Shown here piece by piece: positions 36,550-42,570 of a stretch of DNA of 64,000 nucleotides. Source of the stretch: Bacteroidia bacterium. Lineage in GTDB: Bacteria; Bacteroidota; Bacteroidia; J057. Location of the stretch: NCBI GenBank assembly GCA_033391075.1, contig JAWPMV010000001.1, positions 4,588,001 through 4,652,000 of the forward strand, written 5' to 3'. The notes under the pieces are model-generated. The model was not told the origin of the DNA. It made no database searches and saw nothing but the letters and a program-made list of their open reading frames with translations. The position numbers and the translations under genes were made by a program. Positions within the stretch are counted from its first letter, which is position 1. Every line of letters starts with the position of its first letter.

Positions 36550-36658
36550 CGCAGCACAACGTTTATTCATGTACAAGCACAAACCCAAACAAAGCATATC
36601 AGCGTTACCGTCCTGTTATGCTGCGATAGCCTTCCTTCGGAAGGCTATTTGCTTTTTT
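36550..36658 (+). ncRNA. Candidate structured small RNA ending in a terminator
   Basis: CGCAGCACAAC (36550-36560) pairs with GTTATGCTGCG (36615-36625) through 7 + 3 bp with one mismatch, closing a 54-nt loop. It is followed at once by a terminator, ATAGCCTTCC with GGAAGGCTAT and TTGCTTTTTT (36626-36658). No protein frame fits. The 5' end is not defined; a weak TACTTTG box lies at 36496-36502. It could be the decayed end of a former gene instead. Confidence 0.3.
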
Positions 36659-36664
36659 GAGAAG

Positions 36665-36753
36665 ACGTGTTCTGGTGTTCTCGTGTTCATATATTCTGGT
36701 GGCATATAGCCTTATCTTAACTAGAACACCAGAACACAAGAATACATGAACCC
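36665..36753. repeat. GTGTT-type hairpin repeat
   Basis: ACGTGTTCTGGTGTTCT on the left pairs with AGAACACCAGAACAC on the right (15 bp perfect). The right arm continues with AAGAATACATGAAC. This is the clearest copy of the family. Confidence 0.65.
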
Positions 36754-37201
36754 TTCTCTTTTTCTTCCTTAATTCTGGAAAAACGTGTTGGCGTACGGCT
36801 GTGTTGGTGTTGAGGAACCCTCTAATCCTGTAAACACTAAAGCGAGTCGGCAACAAAAATTCGGTGTTCGGGGCCGGATTGTGGGGCGGCTTTAGAATTT
36901 TTGCGGTTTTTGCTGACTTTTTGCCGCCAAAAAGTCAGAAGAAGAAAAAAATCCCATAAATCCATTTAGAAAATATAACTCTCTCCCACTACTATATGAA
37001 AGCACCTCAGTCGTCAGGAATAGAAGCAATGCCGAATACCCATACCCTAAAAATTCCAAGAATACTGTAGGCATCGCTTCTCTCCGGAGGCGAGGCCCTT
37101 TCTACTATTAACATTTAGCTACCCATCAATTTCATGCCTTCGGCTACAGGCTTTTCTGTGTCCGGTTGGCGCCATCGCTAAACGTAATTAACCCAAGAGA
37201 G

Positions 37202-37657
37202 ATGTTAACACAAACCTTTTCTTACAAAGGGCTGGGAGAGCTATGCCCTATTTTTTCCAAAATGGCTTTCATGTTTTTGCTGTTGATTGTTGCTTTTGCT
37301 TCGCAGGAGGTGAATGGGCAGATCGTAGTTGAATTGGAAGAGTTAGATGCAGCCGCAAACTCCTCGTCAGAAAAAAGTTTTCATTTAGTAAAAATCGAGA
37401 AGATAGCTACTGATGAAGCAACAACTGCAAATGTTTTCCCAAATCCATTTTCTTACCATTTGACCATTCAAGTATCAAACAATGAAGGTTTGGAATATAT
37501 GGAGCTAATGGATGAAAATGGTGTACAGGTTTGGGAAAGAAATGTTTATTCTGTACCAGATAAGTTCATCATTGAGCCTTTGGATCCTGGTACCTATTAC
37601 CTAAATCTTTCTATGTCAGGGGGAACTGTAACTGAAACCTTGATTTATTCTCCATAA
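37202..37657 (+). CDS. Small secreted protein made of a T9SS type A-like sorting domain
   Basis: This 151-residue protein has a late hydrophobic signal (MAFMFLLLIVAFASQEVNGQ at about residues 21-40) and then little more than a T9SS type A-like domain: NVFPNPFSYHLTIQVSNNEG, YMELMDENGVQVWERNV, IEPLDPGTYYLNLSMSGGTVTETLIYSP. With almost no cargo, it may be a surface-attached small protein, or a remnant of a larger T9SS cargo that lost its N-terminal part. A TTG at 37166 would extend it, but the ATG at 37202 after AAGAGAG is preferred. A terminator follows at 37680. Confidence 0.72.
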   Translation: MLTQTFSYKGLGELCPIFSKMAFMFLLLIVAFASQEVNGQIVVELEELDAAANSSSEKSFHLVKIEKIATDEATTANVFPNPFSYHLTIQVSNNEGLEYMELMDENGVQVWERNVYSVPDKFIIEPLDPGTYYLNLSMSGGTVTETLIYSP

Positions 37658-37679
37658 GCAGTCGATAAACTCAATAATA

Positions 37680-37713
37680 AATCCCCAGCGTCTTTAGAGA
37701 TTCTGGGGATTTT
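37680..37713 (+). terminator. Terminator after the small T9SS-type protein
   Basis: AATCCCCAG (37680-37688) pairs with CTGGGGATT (37703-37711) and runs into TTTTC. Confidence 0.75.
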
Positions 37714-37722
37714 CGCAATATG

Positions 37723-37845
37723 TGTCATCCTGAGCATAGTGAAGGACCTAAATCTTCGCAGCCACCTCTTTTCCACGGTCTTCATATGAGCTTGGTAAAG
37801 GAGGAAGGTAAAGCCGTAGGCCCTTCGACGGGGCTCAGGGTGACA
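37723..37845. repeat. GTCATCCTGAGC-type inverted repeat
   Basis: TGTCATCCTGAGC and AGTGAAGGACC at the left face CCCTTCGACGGGGCTCAGGG and TGACA at the right. This widespread type of intergenic palindromic repeat in Bacteroidota ends 13 bp before the stop codon of the convergent gene. Confidence 0.6.
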
Positions 37846-37857
37846 CTAGGTTTGAGT

Positions 37858-39294
37858 CTAACTCTTATTCAAAGTCATCCATTCTATATTTTCATCACAT
37901 TTTTCAATTAGCCATTCAGGTGATGCTATTTTCCTTTTCTCCAAAATATTTTCTTTTAATGATTCATATTCTTCTGCCAATTTAGCCTTGCACAATTTTT
38001 CAAAAAAGTAAATTCTCAGAAGGTTCCTTTCCAATCTCGCAGGCCCCAGCTTTTTTGCTCTGTTTTTAATAGCAGTCTTTAAAAGGCTCAATTGATATTG
38101 TAAATCCTCAAGTTTACCTAATTCATAATGAGTCTGTAACAAATAGAATCGAGCAACTATGTATTCACTAAAATTCCCATAGGACAACAAGAAGAAAGGC
38201 AATGCTTCTTGAAATCTTTTTTGATAGAAAAAATATCGTCCTTTAGCCAAATTTAAAGACTCTTCTTTAATCCCGGTTGGGAGAAGCCTTCCATAAACAT
38301 TTATCATATGCTCTACCTCATCCCAATACTCCAACTTTAGGCCTAACGTTATTACGTTTTTAAAATGAATATAAGGCAACCTACCCTCTACGCTTAAGAG
38401 TTCATTAGAAATTAGCCAATTGTAAAATTGAAACTGCTTCTTTTTATAATCCCTATCTAATCGTTCATTATTGATCCTAGTGAACTTATTTAGAACGATA
38501 AACGCAAAATTTAAATATTCCGCTTTATCTCCAACCTCGCATATTGAATAACTCAAATCTTGTCTATGCTCCCAAATATTTTCAAAACGATTAAGAAATG
38601 AATCAGATATTTCAATGTCATCATATCGAAATCTGTATAGGTCTTTATACAATGCTTCTAAAGTATTAGAGCTGTATCTAAAATTCCTGGCTTCAAATTC
38701 ATAGTTAAATAGATTGGCGAATTGTTCTTTATTATTTTTTCTTTGAGATAGGAGAGCATTCCTCAACAACTCCAAGTTCAAGGCCCGCTCCAAATTGCCC
38801 TCCACATCCCGGAAGTAATCCAACTTCTCCTTTCTCGGAAATTTACTCGCATGGTGAAAATTCTCCCCCTCCAATTCATAAAGCGCCCAATAATAGCGAC
38901 TATTTCGGATCGGCTGCCTCTCCCAACGCTGCTTGACTTTGCGGAAGAAGTAGCGAAAGCTTTCTGCCAGGCCTCGACGATTGATTCCTTTGATGAGATA
39001 GAGGTCGCGTAAGAAAGGGGCTTTGCGAAATTGCTGGAAGGCAATGTAGTCCTCCAGGTATTTGCCCAATTCGTGGAAGAGGTTGCGTAAGCGGTTGTCA
39101 TTATAGACTTCTGTGCCGTACAGCTTTTTCCAGATTAGCTCATCTTCCCGATTTCTTTGCATGGCACGGAAGAGTTTAGAGACCATGGCATCCTTTCCTC
39201 CAACACTTGCTGTGATCCAGGCATGACAAACGTTCACTTCTTTTTCTGACAAAAGATCGTAGAGATCCCAAATTTTTCTTCGACTATTCGGCAT
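37858..39294 (-). CDS. Unrecognised 478-residue helical repeat protein with mosaic composition
   Basis: No known family is recognised. The protein is all-helical, rich in Leu, Arg, Tyr and Phe, and its C-terminal half has TPR-like pairs (LAKGRYFFYQKRFQEALPFFLLSYGNFSEYIVARFYLLQTHYELGKLEDLQ). The N-terminal 180 residues (KIWDLYDLLSEKEVNVCHAWI...RNSRYYWALYELEGENF) are encoded by DNA near 50 percent GC; the rest is much more AT-rich (25 percent in one 60-nt line checked). The ATG at 39294 is preferred. It may be one of a set of paralogues with a conserved head and a variable helical body. A role as a scaffold is inference. Confidence 0.6.
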   Translation of the reverse strand: MPNSRRKIWDLYDLLSEKEVNVCHAWITASVGGKDAMVSKLFRAMQRNREDELIWKKLYGTEVYNDNRLRNLFHELGKYLEDYIAFQQFRKAPFLRDLYLIKGINRRGLAESFRYFFRKVKQRWERQPIRNSRYYWALYELEGENFHHASKFPRKEKLDYFRDVEGNLERALNLELLRNALLSQRKNNKEQFANLFNYEFEARNFRYSSNTLEALYKDLYRFRYDDIEISDSFLNRFENIWEHRQDLSYSICEVGDKAEYLNFAFIVLNKFTRINNERLDRDYKKKQFQFYNWLISNELLSVEGRLPYIHFKNVITLGLKLEYWDEVEHMINVYGRLLPTGIKEESLNLAKGRYFFYQKRFQEALPFFLLSYGNFSEYIVARFYLLQTHYELGKLEDLQYQLSLLKTAIKNRAKKLGPARLERNLLRIYFFEKLCKAKLAEEYESLKENILEKRKIASPEWLIEKCDENIEWMTLNKS

Positions 39295-39595
39295 TTTTTT
39301 GTTTCCTGAAGCAAAAATATCCTGCGAAATGTGGCAATCAGCAAAAAGGTACAAAAAAATTCATCTAACAAAAATAAAATAATTTATTCATAAATTATTA
39401 ATTATTAGAATGTTAACAAATCAATATTAGGAAACACAATTAACAAACTGAAAAATTTTCATCTAAATTAGGCTTGTTTTCAATTGGATAAGTATCTGCC
39501 AAGCCGTACTTTTATTATACATCCCTAACAGAGTTATTATCACTTGTTGTAATTTCGGATAGCCCTTGTGGCTAGCCCCTTAAACTTAGCGTCGT

Positions 39596-39970
39596 ATGTT
39601 TAATAGTCCTGTTTCCAACAACGGGCAAGAGGATTCGGTACGCCTGAATTTTATCAAAAAAATTCAGCAGAGCGTAGAAGAAAACTACCTCAAACCGGAT
39701 TTCAATGCCCACCGGCTGGCAGACGAACTCTGTGTAAGCCGTGTACAATTGTACAGAAAGACCAAAGAAGCTCAGTTAGCTTCACCGGCCAATCTCATCA
39801 GGGATAGAAGGCTAGAAGAAGCTTTCAAGCTACTCATTTCGGGAGAATACTGTGTAACAGCTGCCTGTTTCGACTGCGGCTTCAACCATCTCTCCTATTT
39901 TGCGCGCTGCTTCAGAAAAAAATACGGGGTAAATCCCTCTGTAGCAGCTAAGGGAAATTTATCAAATTAA
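39596..39970 (+). CDS. AraC-type DNA-binding domain protein
   Basis: This 124-residue protein is little more than an AraC/XylS double HTH: FIKKIQQSVEENYLKPDFNAHRLADELCVSRVQLYRKTKEA for the first helix pair and ITAACFDCGFNHLSYFARCFRKKYGVNPS-like sequence for the second. There is no ligand or receiver domain, unlike most AraC regulators, so activity may be set by expression level. It lies directly upstream of the FeeM-like acyltransferase gene, with a 13-bp inverted repeat in the 105-nt gap, and is a plausible local regulator. Confidence 0.87.
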   Translation: MFNSPVSNNGQEDSVRLNFIKKIQQSVEENYLKPDFNAHRLADELCVSRVQLYRKTKEAQLASPANLIRDRRLEEAFKLLISGEYCVTAACFDCGFNHLSYFARCFRKKYGVNPSVAAKGNLSN

Positions 39971-39979
39971 TGTCAACAT

Positions 39980-40033
39980 GAGAAGTCCTTATTCCGTATA
40001 TGTAAATGAGCATAACCCATATAAGGACTTCTC
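39980..40033 (+). promoter_or_regulatory. 13-bp perfect inverted repeat between araC-type and acyltransferase genes
   Basis: GAGAAGTCCTTAT (39980-39992) and ATAAGGACTTCTC (40021-40033) are perfect complements separated by 28 nt. It may be a weak terminator (only TCCTTCTTT follows) or a recognition site for the AraC-type protein encoded upstream. Confidence 0.5.
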
Positions 40034-40075
40034 TCCTTCTTTATCCGAAATCACAATAAGCACAATACCCATACT

Positions 40076-40768
40076 ATGAAACATAGAAAGATCATTAACC
40101 ATCTGGAGGGATTTATTTTTGAAAACCAGGGCTTCCGTGCCCAGCTTTGTCAAGACAAAGAAAGTCTCCGACACGTTTTCGAACTCCGCTACAAAGCCTA
40201 TGGCAATCTGGAAGATACTGTAGTCATGGATGAGCAATACGAACTCTTTTATGATGGACTGGATTTCCAACCCAATACCCGTGTACACCTGATCTGGTAC
40301 GAAGACAAGCCGGTCGCCAGCGTAAGAAGTTGTATCTGGTCTGACCGATACAATTGGCGTACGATTGAGAGCACCAAATACTGCAGCGCGGACATTGATG
40401 CCCATATGGGCATTGACAGTCGACTCCTGGAGTCCAATCGCTATGTAGTGGATCCGGACTTCAAAGGCCGGAAATCCATCTACGCCCAGATCCTGTTGTT
40501 CAAGGCGCATGCGATCGCCTCTTTAATAGAAGGCTGTTCGCATATCATTACCATGGTTCGCCCAAAACACATCCCTTTTTACGAACGGATGCTGGGTTTT
40601 GAGCAAATCTCAGGGATGGTACCCCTCTCCGATTTTGATACGGAGGTTACTTTGCTGTCCGCTACTCGTGGGAAGAGTATGGAAGTGGCATTGAGTAAAG
40701 GGATGCCGCCTTACACAGAAGAGGAAGTGGCGCGTTATCGTGCCCTCCTGACAACCGAGGCCTACTAA
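40076..40768 (+). CDS. GNAT-fold N-acyltransferase, FeeM/autoinducer-synthase-like
   Basis: This 230-residue protein resembles the FeeM-type N-acyl amino acid synthase group, which shares a GNAT fold with LuxI-type enzymes. Supporting blocks are LRHVFELRYKAYGNLEDT at about 28-45 (the start of the acyl-donor domain), ASVRSCIWSD, the ESNRYVVDPDFKGRKSIYAQILLFKA acceptor segment, and the C-terminal IPFYERMLGF. Such enzymes join an acyl chain from acyl-ACP to an amino acid or similar amine. The product here is unknown. A methyltransferase gene follows 34 nt downstream, suggesting a two-step pathway for a small lipid or signal. An ordinary GNAT acetyltransferase is the main alternative. Confidence 0.7.
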   Translation: MKHRKIINHLEGFIFENQGFRAQLCQDKESLRHVFELRYKAYGNLEDTVVMDEQYELFYDGLDFQPNTRVHLIWYEDKPVASVRSCIWSDRYNWRTIESTKYCSADIDAHMGIDSRLLESNRYVVDPDFKGRKSIYAQILLFKAHAIASLIEGCSHIITMVRPKHIPFYERMLGFEQISGMVPLSDFDTEVTLLSATRGKSMEVALSKGMPPYTEEEVARYRALLTTEAY

Positions 40769-40802
40769 AGCCTCTTTTTGAAAAACACATTTTATTATCC
40801 AA

Positions 40803-41525
40803 ATGATCAAGCAAGAACAAGGCCTGGACTGGTCCGTCTATGCGAAAAGCTATGACCTGCTCCTGAGCTATAATCCTTTTTATCAAAAACTGCAGGAAGA
40901 CATCCTCAAGACCTGCCGGGGCTGGGACATCGCCGGGGACGACCTCATCGTCGACCTCGGCGCCGGCACCGGCAACTATTCTCTTCCCCTTTCAAAATTC
41001 TATCCGGAAGCACAGGTCCTTCATATCGAACCCAATGAAGGTATGAATATGCGAACCCGAGAAAAAATGAAAGAAAAGGGAATTGAGAATGTGAGCATTC
41101 TTCCCTGCTATGCAGAAGATGTAAAGCTTTCTGAGAATTCTGTGCAGGGCTGTACCTGTATACATGCTCTGTATACTTTCAAAGATCCTGAACATATGAT
41201 ACGCCAAATCTATCGATGGCTCAAACCTGGAGGTCAGGCTGTATTAGTAGATGCCGGACGGAAAGTAAAGGTTCTGGAATGGCAAATCGCTATCGGTTGG
41301 CATCTATTGACAACTTATGGATGGAAAAAATCCGTAGAGATCATGCGTTCCGGCAAAGAGGTCAGCAAGCAAAATGCATATATCCGCAAAAAACAACAGT
41401 CTGGAGAATACTGGCTCCATAGTCATGAAGAGTTTTTATCAATCATCCGTAATACCGGATTCGAAATAATGGAGGCAAAAACCAGCTTCCGCGGGATCAG
41501 TGATTTTGTAGTGGTGAGGAAATAG
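40803..41525 (+). CDS. SAM-dependent class I methyltransferase
   Basis: This 240-residue protein has the class I methyltransferase fold: motif I IVDLGAGTGNYS at about 49-60, the acidic EPN after strand 2, a CIHALYTFKDPEHMIRQIYRWLKPGG block and a basic C-terminal half. The acceptor is unknown. It is 34 nt after the acyltransferase gene and probably co-transcribed. An oddity is that 26 consecutive codons around motif I (40899-40976) all end in G or C, a stretch over 70 percent GC in an otherwise AT-leaning gene. A GTGTT hairpin repeat begins just after the stop codon. Confidence 0.88.
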   Translation: MIKQEQGLDWSVYAKSYDLLLSYNPFYQKLQEDILKTCRGWDIAGDDLIVDLGAGTGNYSLPLSKFYPEAQVLHIEPNEGMNMRTREKMKEKGIENVSILPCYAEDVKLSENSVQGCTCIHALYTFKDPEHMIRQIYRWLKPGGQAVLVDAGRKVKVLEWQIAIGWHLLTTYGWKKSVEIMRSGKEVSKQNAYIRKKQQSGEYWLHSHEEFLSIIRNTGFEIMEAKTSFRGISDFVVVRK

Positions 41526-41526
41526 A

Positions 41527-41610
41527 ACGTATTGGAGTTTTAGCGTGTTAGCGTGTTAGAGTTATCATTTGATTTAAGGTCAACGCACCAATACTCCAAC
41601 ACATGAATAC
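41527..41610. repeat. GTGTT-type hairpin repeat after the methyltransferase gene
   Basis: ACGTATTGGAGTTTTAG at the left faces CCAATACTCCAACAC and ATGAATAC at the right. The element starts 1 nt after the stop codon and ends just before the tRNA promoter. Confidence 0.6.
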
Positions 41611-41623
41611 TTCACAAAATCCT

Positions 41624-41654
41624 TTTGCGAAAATAAAACAAACTCCTATATTTG
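41624..41654 (+). promoter_or_regulatory. Promoter of tRNA-His
   Basis: TTTG (41624-41627), exactly 19 bp, then TATATTTG (41647-41654), a full match to the Bacteroidota promoter, 16 nt before the mature tRNA. Confidence 0.75.
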
Positions 41655-41670
41655 CAATCCGGTTCTTTAC

Positions 41671-41745
41671 GGTGGCTATAGCTCAGGTGGTTAGAGCACC
41701 AGATTGTGGTTCTGGGGGTCGTGGGTTCGAGTCCCATTAGCCACC
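41671..41745 (+). tRNA. tRNA-His (anticodon GUG)
   Basis: The 75-nt cloverleaf includes the extra G at position -1 that pairs with C73, as in all bacterial tRNA-His. The acceptor stem is GTGGCTA/TAGCCAC. The anticodon stem CCAGA/TCTGG encloses TTGTGGT with anticodon GTG. The T arm is GTGGG-TTCGAGT-CCCAT. The CCA end is not fully encoded (C then CAC follows). It has its own promoter and a terminator 10 nt downstream. Confidence 0.96.
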
Positions 41746-41754
41746 CACTGAAAG

Positions 41755-41786
41755 AAAAAAAAGCTACCCTTCGGGGTGGCTTTTTT
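41755..41786 (+). terminator. Terminator after tRNA-His
   Basis: GCTACCC-TTCG-GGGTGGC with a UUCG tetraloop, A-rich before and six T after. Confidence 0.9.
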
Positions 41787-41877
41787 GCTTTTCATCCGTC
41801 AAAACGACAATTATTGGCCGTTTTTGACTATCTTATATATAGAATAAGATCTATCCGGCGGATACTTGAAGCTAATT

Positions 41878-42564
41878 ATGAGGGTTTTCCTATTTACATT
41901 ATCTGTATCCATTTTTCTGGGACTCAGTCTCTATGCTGCCATTTGGTATACACAAACCTATCTGGGGCCCGTAGACCCTTTGGCTTCTTCTATAGAAGTA
42001 GGACATCTGGAAAATCTTTTTGCAGAGAAAGTTAGTGATAGTCAGGAAGCTTCTTTTGAAGAAGATTGGGGCTGGGAAGGAGATAGTTCTTCTACAGATA
42101 AGCCGGAAGAAGTAGAAGCAGAAAATGAGGAAGAAAAGTTCAGTGGTCCTATTGTAGAAAAGAAAAAGGAAGCGCCTAAAGGTATCCCTCGTGGAAAACT
42201 TAACCAAAGCATTCATGACTTTGGTTCCATAGATGAAGGAGTTAGAATCGATCATACGTTCAAACTTATCAACCGCGGAACCGGAGATTTACGAATTGTA
42301 GATTTTGAAGTCGGTTGTGGCTGTACCATGGTAGAATTTCCCCGAACCCCTATTCCTCCCGGCAAAAGCATAGACATCAAAGCCGTATTCGATAGCAAAG
42401 ACAAACTGGGGCCCCAGAATAAAATGATCCGTCTACGCACCAATGGTAGCCCCAGAAATCTGGAATTGTTTTTTAAAGGCTGGGTTTATCCTAAGAATTT
42501 TGGAAAGGAAGAAAAAAAGGAAAATAAAGAAGATATGCCTAAAGATACGGTCAAAAAAGGCTAA
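41878..42564 (+). CDS. DUF1573 protein with N-terminal membrane anchor
   Basis: This 228-residue protein has one hydrophobic N-terminal helix (RVFLFTLSVSIFLGLSLYAAIWY), an acidic linker of about 60 residues, and a C-terminal DUF1573 immunoglobulin-like domain at about 110-210 (SIHDFGSIDEGVRIDHTFKLINRGTGDLRIVDFEVGCGCTMVEFPRTPIPPGKS). The conserved CGC pair of the family is present. DUF1573 domains are extracytoplasmic and common in Bacteroidota, with no known reaction. A TTG start 12 nt upstream is possible. Its 3' end lies 6 nt from the stop of the convergent ABC-F gene. Confidence 0.88.
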   Translation: MRVFLFTLSVSIFLGLSLYAAIWYTQTYLGPVDPLASSIEVGHLENLFAEKVSDSQEASFEEDWGWEGDSSSTDKPEEVEAENEEEKFSGPIVEKKKEAPKGIPRGKLNQSIHDFGSIDEGVRIDHTFKLINRGTGDLRIVDFEVGCGCTMVEFPRTPIPPGKSIDIKAVFDSKDKLGPQNKMIRLRTNGSPRNLELFFKGWVYPKNFGKEEKKENKEDMPKDTVKKG

Positions 42565-42570
42565 GCTATT

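Larger units (their letters stand above)
36302..37201. other. 900-bp non-coding stretch rich in repeats and hairpins
   Basis: No convincing gene is present. From left to right it holds a 37-bp repeat copy (36422-36458), a candidate structured RNA with a terminator (36550-36658), two GTGTT-type elements (36665-36753 and about 36784-36838), and a 10-bp hairpin CTGACTTTTT/AAAAAGTCAG with GCCGCC loop (36913-36938). The last 200 bp show only short inverted sequences. A 60-codon minus-strand frame at 36892-37074 overlaps the hairpin and looks spurious. Confidence 0.6.

Noticed and set aside
36892-37074. 60-codon minus-strand open frame in the repeat-rich gap
   Set aside because: It runs across the CTGACTTTTT/AAAAAGTCAG hairpin, has no signal or domain, and no promoter; most likely chance.
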